DNA from: Vibrio gallaecicus
Lineage (GTDB): Bacteria; Pseudomonadota; Gammaproteobacteria; Enterobacterales; Vibrionaceae
Assembly: GCF_024347495.1 (NCBI RefSeq)
Contig: NZ_AP025491.1
Span: 62,001-126,000 of the forward strand
DNA: 64,000 nucleotides
Reading direction: 5' to 3'
The notes below the pieces were generated by a model. That model was not told the DNA's origin. It did not search any database and saw nothing but the letters and a program-made list of their open reading frames with translations. Of the stretch, positions 53,027-62,212 are shown in pieces. Position 1 is the first letter of the stretch. The number at the start of each line of letters is the position of its first letter. Both the position numbers and the translations under genes were made by a program.

Positions 53027-53323
53027 ATGATTAATAAACGTTTTTTTAAAACAAAAGATGAAGTAGAAGTAACGTTTGAGCTTGAAGCTCAAGAAGCGAC
53101 TTCAGTTTCTATTGTGGCTGACTTTCTAGATTGGAAAGAAACGCCAATGAAGAAATTGGCAAAGGGTAAAGTCTATAAATTTAAGGCTCGCCTACCAAGA
53201 GATGAGCAGTTTCAGTTCCGTTACCTAGTGAATGGGCAGCAATGGGTGAATGATGCTAATGCTGATAGCTATATCCAAAATGGGTTTGGTGAAGACAACT
53301 GTTTAGTGACTACAGGTCAGTAG
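53027..53323 (+). CDS. CBM48/AMPK-type glycogen-binding early-set domain protein
   Basis: A 98-residue single-domain protein. VTFELEAQEATSVSIVADFL, DWKETPMKKLAKGKVYKFKA and FQFRYLVNGQQWVNDANADS match the isoamylase N-terminal/AMPK-beta glycogen-binding fold. It probably binds alpha-glucan without a catalytic domain. ATG 53027 has GGAG upstream; a TTG at 53021 is less likely. Confidence 0.87.
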   Translation: MINKRFFKTKDEVEVTFELEAQEATSVSIVADFLDWKETPMKKLAKGKVYKFKARLPRDEQFQFRYLVNGQQWVNDANADSYIQNGFGEDNCLVTTGQ

Positions 53324-53413
53324 TTATTCGCACGTTGGTTTAAGTGAAGTAGTTCTTGTCGGGGATTGTTTAGCCTTCAGAGTTATACCATTTTAACATT
53401 CATTAAGTGTGAT

Positions 53414-53459
53414 AACCCTTCGGGGTTTAGAAAGCAGAAGTTTAGGCTTCTGCTTTTTG
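53414..53459 (+). terminator. Tetraloop hairpin and terminator after the CBM48 gene
   Basis: AACCC-TTCG-GGGTT (53414-53427) is a UUCG tetraloop hairpin, followed by AAGCAGAAG pairing with CTTCTGCTT and a T run (53431-53459). Confidence 0.85.
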
Positions 53460-53584
53460 TTACTTCAAATTTGTTACTTCAAACTAAGCATTTTTCTGAA
53501 ATCATGCCTCTCTTTGAAATCTAGTATTTCCATTTAACCTAAGTACCCCACGATAACTCAAGCACTTAGGCTGGGTTTGGCTGA

Positions 53585-53607
53585 TGAGCATCATATTATG
53601 ACATTTC
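53585..53607 (+). promoter_or_regulatory. Weak Zur-like box upstream of the M23 endopeptidase
   Basis: The right half TATGACATTTC matches the Zur consensus TATAACATTTC at 10 of 11 positions; the left half is poor. It lies 12 bases before the annotated ATG. Confidence 0.35.
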
Positions 53608-53618
53608 ACTGATGATTT

Positions 53619-54950
53619 ATGCGCTCAAAAAGCATATCCTGTTGCTTTATGTTGCAGAAAGATCTCTTTACCGTGTATTCAAAAATATTTTCATCTCCGT
53701 TTTCTGAGCTCTCGTCACTTAAAAAATTAGCCCTGCTAGGTTTTCCTATTGCAGCCGCTATGAGTGTCGTTTTCAATGCTTCCGACTCCCAACTAACTAA
53801 GACAATAGATTTAAATTTGCCCGATTCAACGGTCATTGAATCGTTGTTGTCTCCAATTTCTGAGATTATTGAACCACCTACTTTTGAGTATCAAATCCGC
53901 AGTGGTGATAACCTTAGTGGCATATTTACTCAACTTGGTTTCTCATATCAATCGATGATGAGTGTGATGGAAACCGATCTTAACTTCCTTGCGTTAGATA
54001 CATTACAACCGGGTAACCAACTTCGTTTTTGGCGAGATGAAGATTCGGGTGAGTTGGTTAAAATGGAGTTGATGTTCAACCTTGTGGATAAAGTTTTGTA
54101 CCGTCGTTTAGACGATGGTAGTTATGAGTTTGAAGACATCTCATTACCTGGAGAGTGGGTACAAACTCCTTTGGTTGGTGATATTCAAGGCAGCTTTTCA
54201 ATGTCCGCTAATAAACTGGGTTTAAGCAGCATTGAAATTGATCACGTTGTTTCTTTATTGAAAGAGAAGATTAATTTTAGTCGTGATTTACGTGCTGGGG
54301 ATAAATTCGAAGTTTTACAGAAGAAGCAGTTTCTTGATGGCGTTCCTACTGGGAAACGTGAGATTGAAGCCATTAAGATAATGAACCGAAATCGTGTTTT
54401 AAGCGCTTATTTGCACACTGATGGTCAATACTACGATGCAAATGGAGACAGTCTGCAGCGTGCTTTCCAACGTTACCCTGTTGGTCGAAATTGGCGCTTA
54501 AGTTCTCATTTTAATCCAAAACGTTTACACCCAGTTACGGGAAGAGTATCCCCACATAACGGGACAGACTTTGCTACACCTGTTGGCACTCCAGTGCAGT
54601 CTACTGGTGATGGTAAAGTGATTATGACTCGTAGCCACCCATATGCGGGTAATTACGTCGTTATCCAGCATGGCACCACTTATAAAACTCGCTACCTTCA
54701 CTTGAGTAAGATACTCGTACGTAAAGGGCAGCAGGTTTCTCGTGGCCAAAAAATTGGTTTATCAGGTAAAACTGGTCGAGTGACAGGTGCCCATCTTCAT
54801 TATGAATTGATCGAGCGTGGTCGCCCTGTAAACGCAATGAAAGCGAATATACCAATGGCGAATTCAGTTCCTAAAAATGAAAAAGCAAAATTCGTCGCGA
54901 TGAGAGATGAAGCAGACGCATTACTCTTAGCAAGAGAGCAAAGTTTATAA
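53619..54950 (+). CDS. M23-family murein endopeptidase, Shy/MepM-like
   Basis: A 443-residue envelope protein: an N-terminal membrane anchor (LKKLALLGFPIAAAMSVVFN), a LysM/OapA-like domain (YQIRSGDNLSGIFTQLGF), a Csd3-type middle part, and the M23 peptidase with HNGTDFATPVG and HLHYELIERG carrying the zinc ligands. Such enzymes cut peptidoglycan cross-links during growth. The layout matches V. cholerae ShyA/ShyB; ShyB is zinc-starvation induced. The exact start is uncertain, ATG 53619 or 53649. Confidence 0.87.
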   Translation: MRSKSISCCFMLQKDLFTVYSKIFSSPFSELSSLKKLALLGFPIAAAMSVVFNASDSQLTKTIDLNLPDSTVIESLLSPISEIIEPPTFEYQIRSGDNLSGIFTQLGFSYQSMMSVMETDLNFLALDTLQPGNQLRFWRDEDSGELVKMELMFNLVDKVLYRRLDDGSYEFEDISLPGEWVQTPLVGDIQGSFSMSANKLGLSSIEIDHVVSLLKEKINFSRDLRAGDKFEVLQKKQFLDGVPTGKREIEAIKIMNRNRVLSAYLHTDGQYYDANGDSLQRAFQRYPVGRNWRLSSHFNPKRLHPVTGRVSPHNGTDFATPVGTPVQSTGDGKVIMTRSHPYAGNYVVIQHGTTYKTRYLHLSKILVRKGQQVSRGQKIGLSGKTGRVTGAHLHYELIERGRPVNAMKANIPMANSVPKNEKAKFVAMRDEADALLLAREQSL

Positions 54951-55014
54951 TAAGCCAAAGGCATTGCTGAAGCCGGTTGATATTCACTGAACTTCAGCTT
55001 ATTACAAAGCTCAT

Positions 55015-55050
55015 ACCCGTAACTCATAGCCTGTGAGTTACGGGTTTTTT
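55015..55050 (+). terminator. Terminator of the M23 endopeptidase gene
   Basis: ACCCGTAACTCA and TGAGTTACGGGT form a 12-bp perfect stem followed by six T. Confidence 0.93.
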
Positions 55051-56905
55051 ATGCAAATTTACTTTGTACACGATGGGTAAGGGTATCAATAATCACGGAT
55101 GGCTTTTCTGGTCGTGAATAGTAATAGCCTTGAATTTGTAAGCATCCCATAGAGTGTAATTTCTCCAACTCTTCTTGGTGCTCTATTCCTTCCGCAATTA
55201 AGGTAATATTTAGTTGCTGAGCGAGTTGAATTATTAACCATACCACTCGCTCAGAAATAGCATTACTTAATAGATTTCGAATAAAGGTAGCATCTATCTT
55301 CAAGCAATCGATAGGATAGCTTTGAATGTAGTTTAAGCTTGAATATCCTGTACCAAAATCATCTAAAGCAATAGTAAACCCCATTTCTCGTAATGAAGTC
55401 AGTACACGTGTTACATCGTCAGTTTGAGTCAGTAGTACGGTTTCGGTAAGTTCAATGACGAACTCTTTGGCTTCGAAATCATATTTATTGATCATTTTGG
55501 TTAAATGGTTCAAATACCTTTCAGCGTCATTTAATTCGTGGGCTGAGCAGTTTATACCTAACTTTATTTTGTAACCAAGTCCCTGTTCTAGCTGCTTTTT
55601 AGCAATGCAACCCAGCTCCATTATCCTTTCACCAAGTTCAACAATAAGCCCTGATTGTTCTGCGACCTTAATGAATTCAACCGGCGAAACTGACCCATAT
55701 TCAGGGCTTTGCCAACGGCTGAGTAATTCAAAGTAATCCCATTCATCTTGATTCTTGTAGACAATCGGTTGAACAACCACATGCATTTCTTGATTCACTG
55801 CGATTGGGCTCGCTAGTTCGCGTCTAATGGCAGCGACTAACTGGGTTTTCCTATGGTAGCTTGCGCTTAAGTGAGTGTCGTAGCATTGCACCTGTATTTC
55901 GGGGTGCTGCTTACAATCTTTAAGAGCTAAACTGGTGTTGAACAGTAACTTTTCAATGTTTTTATCTACGTCTTGAGTTCTTGCAATACCAATACTGATC
56001 TTAAATTTTAATTGATGCGTAGAGTCGTAATAGCCATCCTCTATCTTATTTAAAATATCATGACAAATTTTTATTGGGTCGGAGTCATAAGTGATAAATG
56101 CAAATTCATCTCCAGCTGTTCGGAAGGTTAAAGCTGCGTCTTGTACGCAGGAAGTGATGGTATCGGCAGTAAACTGAATCACTTTGTCCCCGATGTAGTT
56201 ACCGTTTGCGTCGTTAATCGATTTAAAGTTGTCGATATCAATGAAGGCGAGAGTAAAAGGTGCATTTGATTGCTGCGTTATAGATTCTAGAGTGTCGGAT
56301 AAGCAGCTACGGTTAAGAAGCCCGGTAAGGTTATCGTGTGAGACTTCATAGCTGAGCTGATTGACGAGCTGTTCTGAGCGATCACTGAACCATAGTTCCT
56401 GTAACGTATGATTTATCATATCCGCAAACATTTGATGGTGTCGTATCAGCTTTTGTTTATCTCCATTACTGATCGGTAAGATAAATGTGGAATAGAGTAC
56501 ACCCATAGTATCCCCATTACGCGCTTTAATCGGGATGGCTATATAGTTCTCTGAGATAAACTCATGACTAAGAGTGTTGTTAGGTAATGACTCTAGAAGT
56601 TGCCTGGTAAATGAACAGTGCTGGCAGTCTTGGCGTGTTTCTTGGTTGCAAAGCTTATTAGTAACGGAATGGACGTTGACTTGTTGTACTGAATCGTCAA
56701 GGACAATGACAACGGGCAAAGTGTGATCTTGAAAATGGCGCTTTTCAATTATCCCCGTGCATTGGCTGCCAAAAACGCGATGCAGCGTAAGGGCAACAGC
56801 TTCTAACAAGTCCTGCCCATCTAATTTTAGAATATGACTGATTGTGTCTAAGTTTACTGTATCGTTCAGTGAGAGTTTAGCCATAGAATGTTGCCTATCA
56901 TTCAT
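55049..56905 (-). CDS. GAF-like - GGDEF - EAL c-di-GMP signalling protein
   Basis: A 618-residue protein. Residues 20-170 are a GAF-like sensor with a CQHC pair. The GGDEF domain has AGDEF (FRTAGDEFAFITY) in place of GGDEF and no RxxD site. The EAL domain starts ELLSRWQSPEYG (EAL changed to ELL) but keeps the later motifs INCSAHELND, ELTETVLL, ALDDFGTGYSSLNYIQSYPI and AEGIEHQEEL. It is likely a phosphodiesterase, with a weak or regulatory cyclase domain. The start is ATG 56905 or 56884. Confidence 0.87.
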   Translation of the reverse strand: MNDRQHSMAKLSLNDTVNLDTISHILKLDGQDLLEAVALTLHRVFGSQCTGIIEKRHFQDHTLPVVIVLDDSVQQVNVHSVTNKLCNQETRQDCQHCSFTRQLLESLPNNTLSHEFISENYIAIPIKARNGDTMGVLYSTFILPISNGDKQKLIRHHQMFADMINHTLQELWFSDRSEQLVNQLSYEVSHDNLTGLLNRSCLSDTLESITQQSNAPFTLAFIDIDNFKSINDANGNYIGDKVIQFTADTITSCVQDAALTFRTAGDEFAFITYDSDPIKICHDILNKIEDGYYDSTHQLKFKISIGIARTQDVDKNIEKLLFNTSLALKDCKQHPEIQVQCYDTHLSASYHRKTQLVAAIRRELASPIAVNQEMHVVVQPIVYKNQDEWDYFELLSRWQSPEYGSVSPVEFIKVAEQSGLIVELGERIMELGCIAKKQLEQGLGYKIKLGINCSAHELNDAERYLNHLTKMINKYDFEAKEFVIELTETVLLTQTDDVTRVLTSLREMGFTIALDDFGTGYSSLNYIQSYPIDCLKIDATFIRNLLSNAISERVVWLIIQLAQQLNITLIAEGIEHQEELEKLHSMGCLQIQGYYYSRPEKPSVIIDTLTHRVQSKFA

Positions 56906-57043
56906 TAGTCAAATTTAAGAGCATCAAGTTGCACACTTCTATTTATTACTATTGACGATAAGTCTCCAATATTCAATCTTAATGATGAATTTGTGTCGGT
57001 TTTATAAAGGCAGTTCCTTACAGGTTTTACTTTCGTTTTATGC

Positions 57044-57961
57044 TTAATTTAACTCCATTGGGTGAGAGTACGTTTCTAGATCTCGCTCTTTGTGTAAACG
57101 CAATTTAAGATAATCTAAGAACAACTTTGTGCGGGTATGTTCGTAATCAAGCTTTGGATAATAGGCATATACCATCGCTTCGTCAGCTTTAATCCCAGGC
57201 AAGATAGGCACTAGAGTACCCAGTTTTAGTTCTTCTTTAATCATCGTCTGGTTAGTGAGAAGAATCCCCATGCCATTTTTAGCTGCGTGAAACAATGCTT
57301 CAGGGTTGGTTGTGGCAAAATTGCCACTTAATGTGATCCTTTTCCCTTTTGATATTGTGATTTCCCTAGTGGTTCTTTCTCCCCAAACTAATGAGTTATG
57401 TACTTCGAGATCTTGTTCATCGGCAGGGCAGCCATATTTTTTCAGGTAACTAGGCGCTGCATAAAAGGTGGCTTTATGTTCGAACAAAGGCGTTTTTTTA
57501 AAGCTTAGTGAATTGAGTTGCTCTAATTCACGGCTGAGCACGAGATCTAGGCTCATTTCTGGTAGCTGGCCTGGAATTGTGGTGATTAGCTGAATTTTGA
57601 TATCCGGATACTGCTCAAGAAAATCGTTTAAGTATTGGACTAAAAATTTAGATCCGACAGCAATCGTCGCCCCAATTTTTAGTAAACCTGCTGGTGTTTG
57701 GTTAACTGATCGAGTTTCATCAACAATTGACTGCCAGCTATCTAGTTGAGCTTTTGCTCGCTGGTAGAAAAGTGCGCCAGCTTCTGTTTGACTTATTGAG
57801 CGAGTTGTTCTTTTGAGTAATTGAGTGCCAATGCGTTCTTCTAACCAATTGACACGCTTACTGACTGCTGAGCTGGTGGTGTTGAGGCTTCTAGCTGCTC
57901 CATTGAAACTGCCTTCATCTACGACTTTTACATAGCTTTTTACACTGAGAATCCAATCCAT
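57044..57961 (-). CDS. LysR-family transcriptional regulator
   Basis: A 305-residue regulator. The HTH is LSVKSYVKVVDEGSFNGAAR and SLNTTSSAVSKRVNWLEERI, followed by LLKRTTRSISQTEAGALFYQ. The effector domain covers about residues 92-295. It is divergent from an MFS exporter gene with 107 bases between, so it probably controls that gene. Confidence 0.92.
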   Translation of the reverse strand: MDWILSVKSYVKVVDEGSFNGAARSLNTTSSAVSKRVNWLEERIGTQLLKRTTRSISQTEAGALFYQRAKAQLDSWQSIVDETRSVNQTPAGLLKIGATIAVGSKFLVQYLNDFLEQYPDIKIQLITTIPGQLPEMSLDLVLSRELEQLNSLSFKKTPLFEHKATFYAAPSYLKKYGCPADEQDLEVHNSLVWGERTTREITISKGKRITLSGNFATTNPEALFHAAKNGMGILLTNQTMIKEELKLGTLVPILPGIKADEAMVYAYYPKLDYEHTRTKLFLDYLKLRLHKERDLETYSHPMELN

Positions 57962-58068
57962 ATTGTTTCCTATTAGGACTTAATAAAATTCCTACTTGCT
58001 TGATTATCAATTATCAGATTTGAATGTAAACTGAATTATGAATAAAAAGCACACAATTAGGGGATTTA
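57962..58068. promoter_or_regulatory. Divergent promoter region between LysR and the MFS gene
   Basis: AT-rich 107 bases with the direct repeat ATTATCA...ATTATCA (TGATTATCAATTATCAG), candidate LysR contact sites. Confidence 0.4.
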
Positions 58069-59277
58069 ATGACTTCAGCAGTATTCAAAAAAGCACCTTT
58101 ACTTCTCGCTATGATGATCATTGCTACTGGACAGGTAGGGGTGAGTATTTATCTACCCTCATTACCGTTGATTGCCGCTGATTTAGAGATAGCACAAACT
58201 AATGTTCAAATGTTGGTTACCCTGTTCTTGGTAGGTTTTGGTGTTTCTCAGCTGTTTTATGGTCCTATGTCTGACGCGATTGGTCGAAGACCTATTTTTA
58301 TTCTTGGACAGGGAATTTATTTAATCGGTACGATTGTATGTTTACTATTTTCAGATAACGCTACCGCGTTGGAGCTTGGGCGTTTGTTGCAAGGTTTAGG
58401 GGCCGGTAGTGCTTCTGTGCTTGGACGAAGTGTATTAAGAGATAGTTATGATGGCTTACAACTCACTAAAGCTTTGTCTTATATTTCGATGACCGCATCT
58501 ATTATACCCATTGCAGCACCAGTATTTGGCGGTTGGGTGGCTTTTCATCTAGGTTGGCAAGCAGTATTTGGGTTTGTCTTGGCGTACATTTTCGCCATTT
58601 TTACCTTAGGTTTCTTTATTCTTCCTGAAACGCTGCCGTATGGGAAAAGTCGTTTTAATGTCACGAAAGTCGTTAAGAATTACGGTGCCTTATTAGTGAA
58701 TCGACAAGTGATTAGCAGCGCGAGCTATAACTGGATGAGCTATTTAACCAGTATTGTGACACTGTCTTTATTCCCATTTCTAATGCAAGATCAACTAGGG
58801 CTTACAACGGCTGAATATGGTTCATTAATGATCATTCCATCCGCAGGTTTACTTATTGGTAGCGTCACCCTGAATATCTTGAACCGTTATTTAAACACTC
58901 AAACTTTAATGAGTATCGCGATAACAATTATGCTTTTATCTGGCGCATGGTTGTTGGTTTCTGAGTTCAGTATTTTTAATTTGGTTTGGGCGTTTACGTG
59001 GCTTGTGATTGCTCAGGGTATGTCCTTTCCTTTATCAATCAGCATGTTGTTGGAGCCCCATAAAAAGCAGGCAGGTGCGGTGTCGGCATTGTCGGGTTCT
59101 ATTCAAATGTGTGTTGCGGGCTTATTTGGTGGTTACTTAGTCGAAAACTGGGTGGTGAATAATACAAGCTTAGGTGTCTTTTACATGATGGTAGGGGGCG
59201 GTATGGCGTTGGTGCTCTTTTCAACATGGCTAAATTCAAGAAAAATCGAAGCGGCTTCTGCAGAAGCGTTGCTATAG
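58069..59277 (+). CDS. Multidrug-efflux MFS transporter (Bcr/CflA/EmrD type)
   Basis: A 402-residue twelve-helix transporter. The MFS motif A between helices 2 and 3 is GPMSDAIGRRPIFILG, and LGRLLQGLGAGSASVLGRSV is the antiporter motif in helices 4-5, typical of drug:H+ exchange. It starts MTSAVFKKAPLLLAMMIIAT. The divergent LysR gene likely regulates it. The substrate is unknown. Confidence 0.9.
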   Translation: MTSAVFKKAPLLLAMMIIATGQVGVSIYLPSLPLIAADLEIAQTNVQMLVTLFLVGFGVSQLFYGPMSDAIGRRPIFILGQGIYLIGTIVCLLFSDNATALELGRLLQGLGAGSASVLGRSVLRDSYDGLQLTKALSYISMTASIIPIAAPVFGGWVAFHLGWQAVFGFVLAYIFAIFTLGFFILPETLPYGKSRFNVTKVVKNYGALLVNRQVISSASYNWMSYLTSIVTLSLFPFLMQDQLGLTTAEYGSLMIIPSAGLLIGSVTLNILNRYLNTQTLMSIAITIMLLSGAWLLVSEFSIFNLVWAFTWLVIAQGMSFPLSISMLLEPHKKQAGAVSALSGSIQMCVAGLFGGYLVENWVVNNTSLGVFYMMVGGGMALVLFSTWLNSRKIEAASAEALL

Positions 59278-59406
59278 ATGTGGTGCGTAGAGATCCGATG
59301 TGGTCTGTAGATATGAGAGTGCAACATGCATTATTCATTCAGTAGATCGTTGTAATTAGAGTGATGGTTTCCTACAATGCGTTCGTTAATTTAATAGGTA
59401 GATACC

Positions 59407-59757
59407 ATGCAGCACAATGAATTTGAAGTACTGGTTAAAGAGATTTGCAGCAAGCAAAACCTCCCAGAAGCACTAGAGTTATTAAAATCAAATGAAGATA
59501 CTGAAGTATCTGAAGCCGCTCAATCTTTGGTCGGTCAATTTGCATTGGCTGATGTTGAAAATGAAAAACGCATTTACCATGTGACAGTTCAAGACAACGA
59601 TGAAGGTGAAGAACAAGAATTTGTTGAGCATGTCATGAATGAAGGTGACGATCTGATTAAGTTCGCTGCGTGGTTCTTTGAATCTATGTTTGAAGTAAAA
59701 GCAAAAGATACGTACCAGATTGCTGGTAAGACTTATAAACAGCCCAAAAGAAGCTAA
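59407..59757 (+). CDS. Hypothetical acidic protein
   Basis: A 116-residue soluble protein, helical in the first half and then beta (RIYHVTVQDNDEGEEQEF) with an acidic stretch, ending AWFFESMFEVKAKDTYQIAG. I do not recognise the family. A ribosome site (TAGGTA) lies upstream. It stands alone. Confidence 0.7.
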   Translation: MQHNEFEVLVKEICSKQNLPEALELLKSNEDTEVSEAAQSLVGQFALADVENEKRIYHVTVQDNDEGEEQEFVEHVMNEGDDLIKFAAWFFESMFEVKAKDTYQIAGKTYKQPKRS

Positions 59758-59810
59758 TAAGCTATTTCTTGAAAAAGCTATTTATTGGCAAAGTAATCGA
59801 TTTAAAAAGG

Positions 59811-59842
59811 TAGCTGTTGGTAAAGATAGCTATTAGTAAAGA
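59811..59842. repeat. 16-bp tandem duplication
   Basis: TAGCTGTTGGTAAAGA is followed by TAGCTATTAGTAAAGA (14 of 16 identical), 54 bases after the stop codon of the hypothetical gene. Confidence 0.75.
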
Positions 59843-59843
59843 T

Positions 59844-59871
59844 AAAAATCAGCCTGAGTGCTGATTTTTTT
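59844..59871 (+). terminator. Terminator of the hypothetical acidic protein gene
   Basis: AAAAATCAGC and GCTGATTTTT pair around CTGAGT, followed by T. Confidence 0.9.
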
Positions 59872-60005
59872 GTGCCTAATTTCCTCATGGTTAAGTAATT
59901 AACAATTTAATTTGCACAAAAGTGTGATTTAAGTCTTGTTTTTGTGTGTTTTGAGAGTAAGATCACTTTATAGAAATCAGACATTAATATTTTGTGGAGA
60001 TAATC

Positions 60006-60140
60006 ATGGGTTACGAACTAGGCAATGCATACATTGGTCAACTTGTGGCAAAGAACATGATGCACGAAGCTCTATACGGCAAATCAAAGCCGAAAAAAGT
60101 ATCGTTCATTAAGCGAATGATGAAGAAGATGGCTAAATAA
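60006..60140 (+). CDS. Small basic 44-residue protein
   Basis: A short ORF starting MGYELGNAYIGQLVAKNMMH and ending KRMMKKMAK, with eleven Lys/Arg in the C-terminal half. GGAG sits 7 bases before the ATG, the ORF has its own upstream gap, and a 15-bp-stem terminator follows. These make it a credible gene despite its size. Function unknown; the basic C-terminus could bind nucleic acid or membrane. Confidence 0.65.
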   Translation: MGYELGNAYIGQLVAKNMMHEALYGKSKPKKVSFIKRMMKKMAK

Positions 60141-60252
60141 AATACAGCCTAAAATATAGTGGCTATTAAGCACATGCTAGTATTTTATTATGCTGCAGCA
60201 GTCTAGTGCTTATTTAATATTTAAGAAATAGTCGCTATTTATAGAATTCAAC

Positions 60253-60290
60253 AAAGCCCTTAATCTCTGCTCTGAGATTAAGGGCTTTGT
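60253..60290 (+). terminator. Strong terminator after the small basic ORF
   Basis: AAAGCCCTTAATCTC and GAGATTAAGGGCTTT form a 15-bp perfect stem with TGCTCT loop. Confidence 0.88.
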
Positions 60291-60394
60291 GTTTATATGT
60301 GCCATGAAATTAAGAGTTAAATGACATCAAGAGTGTGGTGATTACTCTAACCCGTCACTCTATTAATATCTGGAATATGCACAGCGAATATTTG

Positions 60395-61012
60395 CTAGCT
60401 AGCGTTTTGATTCGATAGATCAACAACATTGTTAGGTATACGATCTAACCCGTTATCTTTCATCCATGCGGCTAGGTTATCTGCTCCGCCAACATATTTC
60501 CCTTCTAGCCATATCTGAGGGACAGTAACCGGTGTTTTTTCGCCTATGATTGCTTTTACTTCAGGAATCATTCGGTACAAAGCGGCACTGTCTTTTACGA
60601 CGTCATAGTATTGGTATTTAACACCTGCTTCATCAAGTAGGTTTTTTGCTTTTACACAGAAAGGGCAGGTCGCTTTTCCGTAAACAATATTACCTTTGAG
60701 AGTATCTCTCTTCGTCCATTCTTTGATAACGGATTGAACGAGTACGCCTCGGTTTAATGCTTCTCCTTGGCTTACAACTTTGCCTTCGACTACAAGAATC
60801 GGAGCGTGCCATGCACCAAGTTTTAATGGCTCCCACCAATGAGATAACCAATCTTTTACCTCAAGTTCCACTTCTACGTCAGCCAGCTCATTTTCAAACG
60901 TATCTTTCAGAATATCTTTTGTGAGCGTGCATTCGCCACATGGGATATTTACTTTAAATGGACCCCAGCTGCCACCCCAGCGGTACAAAGTAATTTTGAT
61001 TGGTGTTGTCAT
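60395..61012 (-). CDS. Two-domain glutaredoxin/thioredoxin-fold protein
   Basis: A 205-residue protein of two thioredoxin-like domains. Residues 1-100 have CGEC and a cis-Pro loop WHAPILVVEGKVVSQGEALN. Residues 105-190 are a glutaredoxin with ATCPFCVKAKNLLDEAGV, active site CPFC, and TVPQIWLEGKYVGGADNLAA. It probably reduces disulfides with glutathione. No signal peptide. Stands alone, 62 bases from the upstream DMT gene. Confidence 0.85.
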   Translation of the reverse strand: MTTPIKITLYRWGGSWGPFKVNIPCGECTLTKDILKDTFENELADVEVELEVKDWLSHWWEPLKLGAWHAPILVVEGKVVSQGEALNRGVLVQSVIKEWTKRDTLKGNIVYGKATCPFCVKAKNLLDEAGVKYQYYDVVKDSAALYRMIPEVKAIIGEKTPVTVPQIWLEGKYVGGADNLAAWMKDNGLDRIPNNVVDLSNQNAS

Positions 61013-61074
61013 TGTCGTTACCTCAGTTCAATTCGCTTAATAATAAAGAACGGGAGAGTCCTATATTAATTTCA

Positions 61075-61953
61075 CTATTTCGTTTTTTTTGTTTCCCAAC
61101 GAGTAATAAACGCAACGGATAAAATAATAATAGCAGCCCCTAACCATAAACGTCCTGGCGGTACCCAACTGAATACTAACCAACCTGCTAATACATTTAA
61201 CGGCAGTTTTGCATGGTCAAAAGGTTGAACGAAAGATGCATCTGCCACTGAGTAAGCTTTTACTATTGCCCATTGAGCCAAAGCGGTCATGACACCAGCT
61301 GCAATCAGGATGAGCCAAATTGAAGACCCTGTAGGTAATTGCCATTCTGGTGCTGCTAATAAAATGTTGAAAGGGGTAATCATCAATAGTAGATACATTA
61401 CCATTGTTGAAGGTCCATCTTCAGAAGATAGCTTTTTCACCATAAGTGAATAACATGCCCAAAAGAATGCGGCACCAACGGGTAGTAGAGTTGCCCAACT
61501 GAAACTGTCTGCCCATGGTTCAAGAATGATCATTGCACCGGCAAAGCCTGCTAAGGTCGCTCCCCAACGTGCAGCTCCTACTTTTTCTTTAAGAAATAAC
61601 CCAGAACCTACAGTGGCAAAGAGTGGAGATGTCATTAATAACGCAATGCCTTGCCAAATAGGCACAGGATAAGCAAGCGCCCACAGCCAAAGCTGGATGC
61701 CAATAACCGATAGAAATACACGTAGAATGTGCATTTTCAAATGGTTAGTTCTTAATGAACGCCTAATACCAAGAGTGCGTAAATAAGGAATGATCACAAC
61801 AAGCGCTATGGCATATTGAATGACGGCAACGGTAGTTGAAGGTAGCCCGAACTTGATGCTGGCGACTTGAGCAAGGCTATTGACGATAGCAAATGCAAGA
61901 CCGGCGGTGAGCATCCAGCTTGCGCCTTGTAAGGGGTGGTGAGGTTGACTCAT
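61075..61953 (-). CDS. EamA/DMT family transporter
   Basis: A 292-residue inner-membrane protein with ten hydrophobic helices in two EamA halves. HPLQGASWMLTAGLAFAIVN starts helix 1; HMKIHILR-like basic loops separate the pairs, and GLFLKEKVGAARWGATLAGF is the conserved half-end. The substrate is unknown. It may be co-transcribed with the glutaredoxin gene. Confidence 0.88.
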   Translation of the reverse strand: MSQPHHPLQGASWMLTAGLAFAIVNSLAQVASIKFGLPSTTVAVIQYAIALVVIIPYLRTLGIRRSLRTNHLKMHILRVFLSVIGIQLWLWALAYPVPIWQGIALLMTSPLFATVGSGLFLKEKVGAARWGATLAGFAGAMIILEPWADSFSWATLLPVGAAFFWACYSLMVKKLSSEDGPSTMVMYLLLMITPFNILLAAPEWQLPTGSSIWLILIAAGVMTALAQWAIVKAYSVADASFVQPFDHAKLPLNVLAGWLVFSWVPPGRLWLGAAIIILSVAFITRWETKKTK

Positions 61954-62212
61954 AATTTTACGGAACCAAGCATATGGTGCGGTTAATAATAGAATTCCAG
62001 AATCATACGATTAATCATGCAGTAAGCCAATGTTTATGCTTTGGCTAAGTTGTTCGAATTGTTGGAACAATCAGATTACCTATAGAAGTGGTGACAAATG
62101 AATCAGTACTTGTTCAGCTATTAATATCCTCTATGATGACATTCTCAAGTGATTCAAATTATCTTGTTGATCCCTTTTTCTCAGCTGCAAATCAGACATC
62201 ACGGAGTGATAA

